From assembly GCF_011397635.1 (NCBI RefSeq), contig NC_064770.1, positions 7,774,826 through 7,838,825 of the forward strand: a stretch of 64,000 nucleotides of DNA, in the 5' to 3' direction. The notes under the pieces are model-generated. The model was given only the letters and a program-made list of their open reading frames with translations. It was not told the DNA's origin and did not search any database. The stretch's first letter is position 1. Each line of letters starts with the position of its first letter. Positions 19,701 to 53,216 of this stretch are shown here, one piece after another. The stretch is from Epinephelus fuscoguttatus. Taxonomy: Eukaryota > Chordata > Actinopteri > Perciformes > Serranidae. A program made the position numbers and the translations under genes.

Positions 19701-21641
19701 TCATCCATAGAAAAAGAATGACATTTTATTTTTATGATATGACTCCAGTGTCAATAGTGGTAGTTACAGCCCTGGATATTTCTATAGACCTTTGTGTTAA
19801 AGAGTAAGAATCTTTTTGTTTAATCAGAAACAGCCCCAAAATCACTTTTCTCAAATCCACCAGACCGCATTTAAATAAACTGTAATTTTATCAGTGTTCA
19901 ACAAACTTCATTAAAAGTTGACAAAAATAAAACTCACAAAAGCTGTTTTGGTTTGCCTTTTTTTTTACTGTTCCAACAATCACCCGCTCTAGTTTAGTTG
20001 AAATAAACACTAAATTAAACCACAGGATAGACGTGAAAATATGTTGGCTCTATACATGCTGAAATCACTGTTTATGTAGGTACAATCTGGTGGGTTTGAC
20101 AATATCTATTTCTGGGCTGTTTCTGGGTGACCAAAAAAGGTCTTTATCTGCAAGAGATCCTTTCCAGAGTGTTTAAGGACAGTTAGAATAATATCCTGAG
20201 CCAATCAGTACCAAAAACGAGCACTTTTAGTGGACAAATATTGTGACGGTCCAAAATTGCCCTGAGTGGTTACACTGGAGCCTTTTTTGTGGCAGCTGGC
20301 TGCAGCGGTCTCACTCAGTGCTGGACCAGTTTTAAAGTTGCATTGTTTCCATTAGTCACTAAGACACAAAACATTGGAAAATAGGATCCAGGTTAAAAAA
20401 ACACCAAAGTAACCATTTAATTGACCTTTTATCAGCTTTAGATGTCATGGAATTTTTTCAATACATGCAAAACTCCACTGAAAATTCTGCTATGTTTCTG
20501 TTCTCTTGCTCTTTAAATATAGTTTACAAAGCCACAAGCAAAAGTTTCCACCACATGCATTAGAGAAAAATAAGAGAAATAAGTGGCACACTGTACTCAG
20601 TCAAACTCCAATAAGAAATCTGATGTCTCACTTATAAACATTGCGTACACAGCATCCCATGCAAAAGCTGTGATCTATAAAGACAAACTTGATGGGAGAA
20701 ACTTTGACCCATGCTTACTTTTTGGAGAGGGTAAACACATGGTGAAGTAGAAGCCTGATTGTAGAAACTGTTGAATATTTTCTGGTGTAAGCCATTTCTG
20801 GATTTTGTCTGTATGTACACTTTTATGGATCTTATGGATCCCACATATTATTTTACAAATGAGGCCTGGTTATTTTATGTTTTCTGGCTCTTAAAACTAT
20901 AATTTCGAATCTGTGGGACAGGTAAAAGGAGTAGGAAGGATGCTGTGTGTTCCACCTCATACATCAAAAAATAAAAAGAGGATGTAAAGAAAAAACAAGA
21001 ACTCATACAACAAAACCGGCACCTGTTTAAGGCCATGCAAAACTCCACTAAAAAATCTGACTCTGCACTAAAAATCTCAGTTTAATTTTGAAATTGGTTT
21101 TCCTGCTCCTTACAACATTTATTCATCATTTATAAATCTCAGTTTAATGTTTCTGTGGAGTGAGAAAAGTAAGGAGGTCTTTGTGTGTTTCCATCTCATG
21201 CATCAAAGAATAGACAGTTAATGCAAGTAACTATCAGAAATGGGATATTAAGTGCTGCACTTGTTTCAGTCTATGCAAAACTGCATTGAGAAATCTGCTT
21301 TTTATATTCTCTTGTACTTAAAACATTTCAATCATCACTTATGAATCTTTGTTTCATTTTGGCATTTCTGTGCTGCTACTGGATCAATCTGGAATCTTTT
21401 TTTCCCCACATCATGCATCTCCTACCTGCTGCAGGTATGTGGCCAACCTCCGGTTGAGCTGCTGCAGGTCAAGTTTCTCTCTGGACAAACAGAAGGTCCT
21501 GCTGTTGTCCGTAGCCACAGCTGCAACTGACACATTAGGAGCTGTGCTGTAATGCACCAAAACTCCAGGTCCATGATGACCACGGTAACCCAAACCTGCA
21601 CGGGTCACTCTGTTTGCACGAAGAACCTGCCACGGCGTCAT
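4510..21641 (-). CDS. Type I keratin-like intermediate filament protein with giant repetitive tail
   Basis: Nine minus-strand exons: 21641-21426, 19224-19096, 16722-16640, 16564-16405, 16334-16179, 16079-15948, 12031-11808, 11323-5712 and 4601-4510. All introns are GT-AG and in phase; the sum is 6,804 nt, or 2,267 residues. Head 1-54. The rod, about 55-362, opens with LNRRLATYLQQVQYLE and closes with the helix-termination motif LETEIEDYRRLLDG. VEMQAAGSSDL at the linker before coil 2 is type I keratin-like. Exons 3-7 are 83, 160, 156, 132 and 224 nt, close to type I keratin gene exons. The tail, about 363-2267, has five TEITKTI...QDPAQVVSLSLE units, an Ser-Pro block, six GEWxVYGGS units, a Ser/Gly-rich zone and a basic end. 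The start is the first in-frame ATG after TAA. The likely role is a cytoplasmic filament needing a type II partner (inference). The orthologue is not recognised. Confidence 0.85.
4640..4703. repeat. (TA)n(TG)n microsatellite
   Basis: An (AT)n run passes into about 18 TG units. It lies in intron 8 of the filament gene, about 40 bp beyond the acceptor of its last exon. The open frames through it are repeat artefacts. Confidence 0.9.
4855..5290. repeat. Dispersed repeat with 'ggtcaaaggtc' core, copy 1
   Basis: Shares ordered blocks with 41221-41670: 'gcacaaac.t..acttgga', 'aactgattaaattttggtgg', 'tcaaaggtc' and, at the end, 'ttgactggtt' plus 'ggaggcatacaa'. The two copies have the same strand and block order, so this is an interspersed element of unknown class. 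Confidence 0.6.
5497..5521. repeat. (ACCT)n microsatellite
   Basis: Six tandem ACCT units in intron 8 of the filament gene, just beyond the in-frame TAA that would end a read-through form. Confidence 0.85.
5800..6440 (-). repeat. Tail zone C of the filament protein: Ser/Gly-rich low complexity
   Basis: Within exon 8, about 200 residues consist of degenerate SSGGRLSS / GSGGRLSSGG-type units rich in Ser, Gly and Arg. They resemble the glycine-loop composition of keratin ends but here lie after roughly 1,600 residues of other tail sequence. A basic stretch (SAAGRERSQDRQRQAQRSQ) then leads to the exon 8 donor. Confidence 0.8.
6440..7245 (-). repeat. Tail zone B: six GEWxVYGGS repeats
   Basis: Six tandem units of about 45-55 residues (135-165 bp) in exon 8. 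Each contains a GEW-x-V-Y/N-x-GS-x-GR core (the first reads GDWLVYGGSLGR), then a Ser-rich spacer and an ESPSVA...LATSPPETGRF segment. Cores lie near 7225, 7085, 6930, 6795, 6640 and 6480. Trp and Tyr are kept while the spacers diverge, which suggests selection on the aromatic core. Confidence 0.85.
7955..8295 (-). repeat. Tail acidic Ser-Pro block (CLSP/SPxE motifs)
   Basis: About 110 residues with repeated LSP-hydrophilic-acidic phrases (LSPSEADVYMSP, CLSPIETEV, YLLSPNDPEM, CLSPVDAKG, CLSPNGEEE). They are candidate proline-directed kinase sites, loosely comparable to the KSP repeats of neurofilament tails. The comparison is inference; no homology to neurofilaments is claimed. Confidence 0.75.
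8680..10920 (-). repeat. Tail zone A: five long tandem repeats
   Basis: Five units, each carrying in order a VVPDT-Q/K-P phrase, AGLQANKT, Q-TEI-KTI, TTDPTKETA-EVK, a CTEGS-QAK-QDPAQVVSLSLE phrase, a DAEE phrase and SEEAQDKVSGEGAVVKAS. The QDPAQ cores lie near 8810, 9310, 9810, 10300 and 10517, so three periods are about 0.5 kb and one unit is shortened to about 0.2 kb. The Thr/Lys/Glu-rich composition predicts an extended or disordered tail. Confidence 0.85.
11324..11807. other. Filament gene intron 7
   Basis: Apart from the acceptor's pyrimidine tract (minus strand, just upstream of 11323) and the gtataa donor beside 11808, this AT-rich intron shows no feature. Confidence 0.5.
12109..12860. 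mobile_element. Foldback (palindromic) element, copy 1
   Basis: Begins TTAAAGGGACAGTGCACCC and ends TGCACTATCCCTTTAA. Beyond the ends, the left arm (aaaatgaaaattcagcc, then cctcacatcccttgcagaga and cctgaagccccaacat) is met in reverse order and complement by the right arm. Only a short centre is unpaired, so nearly all of the 750 bp could fold on itself. Ends at TTAA are compatible with piggyBac-like mobilisation (inference). A second copy is at 55965-56751. No transposase is encoded. Confidence 0.85.
13131..13211 (-). tRNA. tRNA-Ser (anticodon UGA)
   Basis: An 81-nt class II tRNA on the minus strand. The acceptor arm GCTGTGA pairs with TCACAGT (first pair G-U). The A box is TGGCTGAGTGGTTAAGG, the anticodon loop is CTTGAAA giving UGA, there is a long variable arm GGGGTTTACCC, and the B box is GGTTCAAACCC. 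One anticodon-stem mismatch and the lack of a TTTT run close downstream leave doubt about activity. It sits in intron 6 of the filament gene, on the same strand. Confidence 0.75.
13335..13965. repeat. CpG-rich insertion with tandem repeats
   Basis: A GC- and CpG-rich stretch in an otherwise AT-rich intron. It opens with 'aaagctccagtaggcaaca', contains two inverted CCAAT-like sites near 13500-13540 and a short ATG frame followed by CAG|gtaaaa. From about 13775 it passes into two to three tandem units of about 70 bp built on gggagagccgaggctc and gccgcgagggagggatgggg. It could be the 5' end of a DNA transposon; the class is not determined. Confidence 0.6.
13970..14665. repeat. AT-rich degenerate array of ATATCTGAAAT palindromic motifs
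   Basis: The motif gatatctgaaatg and its variants (agatatct, catatcagaaatg, tgatatctgaattg) recurs roughly every 40-80 bp, mixed with 'actagt' and 'aattacattt' words, for almost 700 bp. No coding capacity. Confidence 0.6.
14723..15095 (-). mobile_element. tRNA-headed retroelement with (TGAA)n tail
   Basis: Read on the minus strand it starts ggtgtggtggttagcactct, has a Pol III B box-like ggttcgatcctgg and the phrases 'ttgcatgttctccccgtg' and 'cctcccacagtccaaagac', and ends in (GAATGAATG)n. This is a familiar high-copy teleost retroelement layout (tRNA-like head, LINE-type simple tail). The family name is left open. Confidence 0.75.
15321..15404 (-). pseudogene. tRNA-Ser-derived relic
   Basis: 84 nt on the minus strand aligning with the tRNA-Ser at 13131: GATGGCCAAGTGATTAAGG A box, GGTTCAAACCCTGCTCACAGC T arm and 3' end, and a long variable arm. 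The acceptor arm no longer pairs well, the anticodon stem is broken (TTGGA against TCTAG), and the loop would read AGG, which does not fit a serine body. It looks like a dead copy. Confidence 0.65.
15668..15952 (+). other. Small secreted-like open frame, doubtful
   Basis: The frame starts MHLSLRLALVTLILLCLG, which looks like a signal peptide, and has four cysteines before CRERFTKM, where a good donor (ATG|gtaagt, 15903) occurs. It lies antisense in intron 6 of the filament gene. I found no continuing exon and recognise no family, so it may be chance. Confidence 0.2.
16733..16764. repeat. (GA)n microsatellite
   Basis: About 15 GA units just upstream (in the minus sense) of the acceptor of filament-gene exon 3. 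Confidence 0.9.
16885..17690. repeat. Degenerate 'gacttgttggtcttgactt' minisatellite
   Basis: About 0.8 kb built from ctt-gg-gactt and ttggtcttgac words with a variable period, in intron 2 of the filament gene. The long plus-strand open frames at 17301-17734 (rich in L, D, V and G) are artefacts of this repeat. Confidence 0.8.
18235..18500. repeat. Degenerate 'tttatctggccttatttgg' minisatellite
   Basis: About fifteen imperfect units of 15-20 bp (tttatctgg, cttatttggc, tttatatggtc and similar) in tandem. This is a second, unrelated minisatellite in intron 2. Confidence 0.75.
18760..19000. repeat. T-rich low-complexity stretch
   Basis: Runs of ttttattt, tgtttg and ttattttatt words with no coding or element signature, in intron 2 of the filament gene. 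Confidence 0.6.
19380..21330. repeat. Intron 1 cassette repeats ('atgcaaaactccactgagaaatctgct')
   Basis: Related cassettes start near 20464, 21033 and 21263, with others at 22370 and 24960 outside the gene. Each has a 'catgcaaaactccact' phrase, then 'aaatctg' and usually a 'tctcttg' word and an 'aaatctcagtttaattttgg'-like phrase. Copies are diverged and unevenly spaced. The rest of the intron is AT-rich without features. Confidence 0.55.
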
Positions 21642-23219
21642 CTCACCACTCACTTATGTTTACTTTTTCACATCTGGTCATCACATATGGACTCATCTAT
21701 CCTCCCTAACAAGCACTCTTCCTTTAAAGCGTCCTTTTCTGCAGAACTGAAGATGTATGTGCAGGTTTTTCTGCACTACTCTACTCCTGCACTGCCAAAT
21801 CTCTTCTTTCAGCAGCTGTCTAAACTCCCTGCTGTGAATGTCAAGCCCTCAGGTGTCAAAGAGGATGTTTCTATCACAGGTGTGTCAGGACTCTAAGGAG
21901 CTCAGGTTTAATCTGCATTAACCTTTAAATCGTGAAATTACAAACAGGTTACGGCAGGGCAGGCCCTACCCTTTTAGAGTTATTTAGTGGAAAGCTCACA
22001 GCACACGTGAATCAAAAATTACAGTCAGGTTTTCACTTGCTCTGCAGATGTTCTGGATCAGCGAGCTCTGTAACCTTAAGGCCAAATGACAACTGTTCTT
22101 AATATATTATATTTTATATGCAGGTCTAATACTGCCAATGAGTCATCTGCAATAAAAAAATTATAAAACAGTTAAACTTTACAAGTGGAAAGGTTTTTTG
22201 TGTTTCATGCATGACCGAAGAAAAAGATGCAAATCAAAAGAAGTGGAACCACACAAATCTTCATTAAGAAACTGCAACTTTAGAATTTTTTTTACAATTA
22301 TAACTCTTCACTAACAAACCTTAGTTTAATTTTGGAATCATAAAACAAACCCTGTGCTCAGTCAATGCAAAACACCACTGAGAAATCTGCTACTTTTATT
22401 TTGTCTTGTTTTTCAAATACACATTAAATAACAATGTTATTTTTGAATTTGAAGACACAGATGGGAGTAGAGAGCGTGTGTTGTGCATCAGCACATTTTG
22501 CAAGAAAGTGGCTCATTTTTGCAAACACACTTTTTTTTAGCAATGTCAGAAAGTTACAAAGTATATTTACTCTGTACTTTTGCAATTTTGAAGTATTTGT
22601 ACTTGAGTACTTCTACTCCACTACATCTCAGAGGGAAATATTGCAGTTTTTACTCCATTACATGTTTCTAAGTATGACAAGGCCTGCACGATTGCCAGTT
22701 GCCAGACACAGCTGATGTGAGGTGATACCAAGGTGCATCAAAGCTGTCGTGATGATATGTGGTGGCCCAAAACTTTATTAAATAGAAACAAATAGATCCA
22801 CACACCAAGTAGCTCCTGTTAAAATGTTTTTAATGCTGTGTAACATTCTGAGCCTGCAGCTCTTCCTCAGACTTCTGATAAACCACAGAAAGATAGTAAT
22901 AGTAAAGAATACATTATACACTTATGGAAGAAAATATTGGTATACAAATAAAGGAGAAGACCAGTAGGCATATATGTACAAATCATGTATCCCCCACAAG
23001 TTAAGTGCTTCATAAAGGTCTATAGCTAAATAGGCCACAATATATTAATATATACTAAATGCATCTAATAAACACACCTGATATGTCACAACTGCTTCAA
23101 ATCATTGGTCACAATGCAGCAGGAAAATACATTTCAGTATTAAGCATAAACATAAATTCAAGCCACATAAATATATGAATAAAGGCACATGAAGAAAATC
23201 AGTTTATAGTATATACATA
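21642..23219. other. Intergenic region upstream of the filament gene
   Basis: This spacer holds the 5' flank of the minus-strand filament gene, where I find no convincing TATA box or CpG island. It also holds one cassette copy near 22370 and an AAGTA-type repeat at 22561-22676. Otherwise it is AT-rich. Confidence 0.5.
22561..22676 (+). repeat. AAGTA-rich dispersed repeat
   Basis: Contains 'agtatttgtacttgagtact', 'tctactccactacatctca' and 'gagggaaatatt'. Nearly the same text occurs at 1575-1620. Confidence 0.75.
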
Positions 23220-23221
23220 CA

Positions 23222-24480
23222 CAGATCAGCCACAACATTAAAACATTGATCATCTTGTTACAATGCAATGTTCTGCTGGGAAACCTTAGGTCCTGGCATT
23301 CATGTGGATGCCACTTGACACGCCCCACCCACCCAACACAGCATTACAGACCAAGTACCCCACTCTCCATGGCAACAGCGCTCCCCAATGGCAATGGTCC
23401 CCCAACAGAACAGCACAACATGCCACACCATAAAAACTGCTTAGAATGGCCCGAGGAACATGACAAAGAGCTCAAGATGTCAACCTGTGTTCAAAATTCC
23501 CCAGATACCTATCTGATCAAGCATCCGTGAGATGTGCTGGTACCCCACCTCACAACCCACAGGACTCAAAGGGTTCTCTGCCAACGTCCTGGTGCCAGAC
23601 ACCACAGGACAACCCCAGAGGTCCTGTGTTGACGCCTTGACAGGTCAGAGCCATGTCTGGTCCAAGGAGGTCCCAATGTGGACCTGGGGTACATCTGGGG
23701 TACCAGCACATCCCATGAATCCTTGATCAGACTGGGAACTGGGAACTTGGAGGCCAGGTCAATGCCTTGAGCTATTTGTCATGATCCTCAGGCCATTCCT
23801 GAGTAGTTTTTGCTGTGTGGCATGACGCATTGCCCTGCTGAAGGGCCGCTGCCATCTGGAGTACTGTAACATGACACTGCCTCCACCAAAAGATGTTATT
23901 CTATCGGTGCAGCAATCAGCAAATTTGGACTCATTGCTGAACATAACGTTCCTCTACATGTTCAGGTTCCAGTGCACGTGCTGCAGACACCACCACCGCC
24001 TGACGGTGAAGGGCAGTCATGGCAATCCTCCTGGCAGCCCTATGAGACCGGAAATTGGCTGCATGCAGTCCGTTCTAGATTGTCTGGGCAGAGAGCCGTC
24101 AGCCATATCGTCCTGCAAACTTTGACTGCAAACCTGTAGAAGATTGGCTATGGTTCCTAAGTGCTGACAGGATGAGGAAACAGTCTTCTTGGGGTGCTTT
24201 CTTCTTGGGACGCCCATTTCGCGGCCTGTCTCTGAAATCCCCCGTTATATGGAACTTGGCCTTCAGTTTGTAGATGGTGCTAGGGCTCACTCCAAATAAT
24301 GCCGCAACTTGGTTTTGCGGAACACCAGCTTGAAGTTGCCCTATCGCACGGGCCCTATCCAGATCAGTCAAACCTGGCATGCCGATTCTTGGAGCACCAA
24401 CTGACCACTGTAGAAGGGCCCATGCTCACAGGCTGGTGACAATCAGGTGCCAGTCAGGCACCTGGGGGTACCAGAAGCTC
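23222..24480 (-). mobile_element. Degenerate Tc1-like transposon
   Basis: The left end has acacagatcagccacaacattaaaac, a typical Tc1-type terminus. On the minus strand 24380-24099 encodes an N-terminal helix-turn-helix region (LDRARAIGQLQAGVPQNQVA, later FRDRPRNGRPKKK). Stops and frameshifts follow through 23700, where TAKTTQEWPEDHDK-like text marks the catalytic part. The same PEEHDKELK phrase is also found on the plus strand at about 23455, so a 3' coding segment exists in inverted duplicate. No right terminus is recognisable. The element is dead. Confidence 0.7.
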
Positions 24481-24529
24481 AGAACAAGAGTCAATAGCAA
24501 CAGCAAAAAAAAAAAGCTGTTTGTTCATC

Positions 24530-24551
24530 ATCATTATCATTATCTTTATTA

Positions 24552-24595
<44 letters not shown>

Positions 24596-24597
24596 TC
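24530..24597. repeat. (ATT)n microsatellite
   Basis: About 17 ATT/TTA units following 'catcattatcattatcttt'. Confidence 0.9.
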
Positions 24598-24599
24598 GG

Positions 24600-24830
24600 T
24601 TTAGGTTTATTTAGCATCCCTCCAGCAGCGGTCGCTGGCGAGCATACCGTCTAATCTAAAGTTTACACACGAAGTAGAGACGTCAGCCAATGAGAGATCA
24701 GCAGCCGCCGTCCCCGCGCCTGCGCCTTAGAAGTATGATAATTTTGTTGATATGTCTGCCTATGGTTTTTCATGATTATTTCTGCGGGTTTTAGTGTTTA
24801 AGTGAGAGTGTCCCCCCGCGGTCGGGTCTG
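24600..24830 (+). promoter_or_regulatory. l3mbtl2 promoter region and 5' UTR
   Basis: GC- and CpG-richer than its surroundings. It contains agcagcggtcgctggcg, a forward CCAAT box (24687-24691), and GCGCCTGCGC (24716-24725), one base from an NRF1 core. There is no TATA box. The layout fits a dispersed housekeeping promoter reading right into the l3mbtl2 start codon. The transcription start itself cannot be seen. Confidence 0.55.
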
Positions 24831-49976
<25,146 letters not shown>

Positions 49977-50654
49977 GCCTAATCCATCCCTCTCTGCCTC
50001 TATCTCTCCCTCCATCTGTCTCCATATTTAAGAGTTTCAAAACTCATCAAACTCATCTACTGTGATTAAATCAGATTTTTTGAAATCTGTTTGGACAAAC
50101 TTTAGACATGCTACATGTTGTTAGCTAAATGATGCACTTCACTTACAGTAAGTCAGCTTGGCTCACTTCTCCAAGCCCTCTCCTTTTTTGTTGTTACAGT
50201 ACTGGTGTTGAGTCATAGAGCTCCTGTTGCCCAAAGGCGGCAACAGACAGTTTCACAGCTCAGCATCACGCAGTTTTTTTGCTTAAGTTGAAACATTTCA
50301 ACGTCTATCCTTTGCATTTGGTCTGAACGCACCTTTTGACTCCTCAATGAGAAATGAGGGCAAAGAAAACCAGAATACAAAAACAAATACAGGTTAAAAC
50401 AAAGGAGGACAGGCATGTCCAAGACAGTAGCATTACTCACATTTTGTTCCTCTTAGGAAAAAAAAAACAGTCAACATGGGGGAAAAAAAGACAACACGAT
50501 AAGAAAACTTTTGTATTATGATTTTTCAACAGGAACATCTTTGTTGTTTGTAGGTGTTCATGTGGTGTGTTCGAGGGTCAGAACTCGACGTTAATATTAA
50601 TACAAGATGCTGTGTAATGTCATGTTGAGATTAGCAGTCATTTAAAAACTTTGT

Positions 50655-50656
<2 letters not shown>

Positions 50657-50714
<58 letters not shown>
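50657..50714. repeat. (GT)n microsatellite
   Basis: Nearly 30 GT units in the presumed 3' UTR of l3mbtl2. Confidence 0.95.
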
Positions 50715-50716
<2 letters not shown>

Positions 50717-51089
50717 ATGTGTGTGTGAGTGCTGTGGTTTAGATTCTGGATTGACGAGTTGTCAGGACGCCACAAGACAAGAAACCAGCCAACAAGAGCC
50801 ACGGCAGTTACTGGTTTTGTTTTTTGAACCAATGCTGAAAGTCTGTGACAAAGTCGTGTTGAGGAGGCCACATAATCTTGTAGCTGCATAGCTGCAGTAT
50901 ATTGTATATTGTTGTGTGTGCAGTATCAGTTTGGAGGAAAGTTTAAAAGCAGTCAAAAGTGAGTGTAGTTTGGCTTAAGGTGTTTTGCCAAAATTCTTTT
51001 TTACATCGACATCCTCCATGTCAGGAGAGATACACTTTGTTCCAAACACCAGTTCAGTCATAGCTACAGGGCTCTGTCACAGTAGTTGC

Positions 51090-51095
51090 AATAAA
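51090..51095 (+). promoter_or_regulatory. Candidate l3mbtl2 poly(A) signal
   Basis: AATAAA about 1.1 kb beyond the stop codon. It is the first canonical signal on this strand after the stop. Confidence 0.4.
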
Positions 51096-51458
51096 TGCAC
51101 GGTCAAATGATTGCAATAAGAGATTAACATCAGTCGAGTACTTCAAACTTTTCAATACTGGGGCCAATTCAATATTTGAGTTTCAGGACCAATGCCTTAT
51201 TAAATAATACCATTTTTTTGCCTTTTTTCACCACATTTTCAGAAGATTTTAGCTCTTCATTTTCTGCTCATATTGCTTATAATGGCAATACCACATGTGA
51301 AAGAAATGACCAATCAGAGCCAGAGTCTCTAATGCAGCTGTCAGTGATGACAGTCACTGCTTGTGAACTATGGTCAAACTAGGTAGCGCTGATCAAATAT
51401 GAATGAATTTTTTTTTATTGCATTGCCTATTTCTGGCCTTAAACATATTTAGAAACTT

Positions 51459-51645
51459 GGGGCGTCGGTTGCTTAGTGGATAGAGCAGGCACCCCATGTA
51501 CAAGGCTGTTGCCGCAGCAGCCTGGGTTCGACTCCAGCCTGTGGCCCTTTGCTGCATGTCAATCCCTCTCTCTCCCCCTTTCACACTCAGCTTTCCTATT
51601 GATTAAAGGCAAAAATGCCCCAAAAAATATCTTTAAAAAATATAT
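51459..51645 (+). mobile_element. tRNA-derived SINE, copy 2
   Basis: ggggcgtcggttgcttagtg, then agagcaggcaccccatgtac, B box gggttcgactcc and 'aaaatgccccaaaaaatatc' before an A-rich tail. Same family and strand as 29497-29672. Confidence 0.85.
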
Positions 51646-51649
51646 AGTT

Positions 51650-52940
51650 AGAAACTTATTTTAGTGTACTGTTTAACTTTAAAAGAAGAAAGTTTATAAC
51701 CCAGCTCAGAAACAGTCAAGCTGAAAGCTTAGCACTGCCCACAAGCTGGAGCACTGATGTGCACCATAAATTCACAGATTGTTCAAGAGATGTTTTGACT
51801 CCCAACTGTGTGAAAACCATGTCTCTGTTCTGGTAGCAGTTTATACTCTGACAGAAAAGTGAAATAAAACTGAATGTTAGCAACACAGCTAATAAGTTAC
51901 TTTAGCCTCCTGTTTTTGACTCTCCGGCTCTCAGTTCCCTCAAAGGTCAAAACTATAGTAAGACAGCTTGCAATTAGATAAAGGCACACAGTTGTTTGTC
52001 TATATAAATAAGTAGACCTACGCCTAGTATCGAAAATATCCCCTTGGTATCAGTCAGAAACTCAGGTATTGTCTGGTATTGAAAATTTTGCAGCATAATA
52101 TTTGACATTTTTTGATACTCAAACAAGATTTTTAGTTTAAGTTTTTGTAGCTGCTGCAGTGGGAAGTTAGAAAGTCAGACTCAAACTTTTTTTTTAAATA
52201 TCTAATTAAAAGTTGTACTGGGATGTATTCAGTAGTCACCAGCGTGTTTATACTGGGCAGCTCAGTGGTTACATGTGTGGAACTATATGAATATGAAGCA
52301 GGGTATTGATGAGGAAATGATATGTACAGAGTCAGACTGTGGACAAATAAAACACTTCATGGACTTGTTCAACAAACTGATAGCAGTTTAGCAGCTAAGA
52401 GTAATTATGTACGTCTTCTGTTGCTAACTATTGATACCTCACAAAAAGTTTATTAAATAATGATTTAAAGAATCTTCAGAATTTAAAAGTTGGAATACAA
52501 AATAGTATATTAAAGAATATTTAAAAAAAAAAAAAAGTTGTGGTAAAGATGATCACATTCTAAAAACAGATGGTAAACATAGAATAAGTGTGTAATAAAT
52601 TAATAAAATTAATTGAGCTAGACATTCATAAAGAGAAGAGAATAAATACATGTTTCAAATTTAACACTAACAACAATATTATTATACAAAAATATTTTTA
52701 TTTAAGTCATGTATCACCACAGGTTAATATTATTTCATGTTTGTGACTTCTGTTTAACATTGTTACTTTTGCCGAAGTTAGCTTGTTAACACCCATTTAA
52801 AACAAATATTAGATATACATGCTCATGGTTAGCATTAGGCATTAAGCTGGAAAAGGTTCAGTGATGTTCAGACCCAAACGGAATCTGACGATTTGAAAAA
52901 AAAAAAAAAAAAAGTTATGCTGTATTGTTTTGCTTGTAGT
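51650..52940. other. Intergenic AT-rich stretch
   Basis: No gene or defined element; A runs near 52530 and 52899. Confidence 0.4.
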
Positions 52941-52949
52941 GTGCTGGAC

Positions 52950-53208
52950 AAGTGACTCTCACCCTTTTACATGTGAAGGACCCCAAACTTGATACACGTT
53001 AGGCAATTCTGTACTTATGAACTATATGAGATAACCGTGGTGGAAGTGAAACCTGTGATCAGAAAAGTGACTCTCTCTGTCCTACTCACATTGGTCTCAC
53101 TTCTGTGGTGAAATGAACTGTAAAATTAACTATTCTCTATTTTTGGGGGGACCCCCTGAAACTCCCCCAAGAACCCCCGGGGGTCCTCAGACTGGGTGAG
53201 AACCACTG
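52950..53208. mobile_element. Short hAT-type MITE
   Basis: The ends aagtgactctcaccc and gggtgagaaccactg are imperfect inverted repeats over about 259 bp. They are flanked by tgctggac (52942-52949) and tgcttgac (53209-53216), a 7-of-8 match. It contains the C/G-run block 'gaacccccgggggtcc' near its right end. Confidence 0.7.
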
Positions 53209-53216
53209 TGCTTGAC

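Larger units (their letters stand above)
49977..51100 (+). other. Probable l3mbtl2 3' UTR
   Basis: Directly follows the TAG stop. It contains a 30-unit GT microsatellite (50657-50714) and a first AATAAA at 51090-51095. A second AATAAA lies at 51864. Which site is used cannot be told from sequence. Confidence 0.5.
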
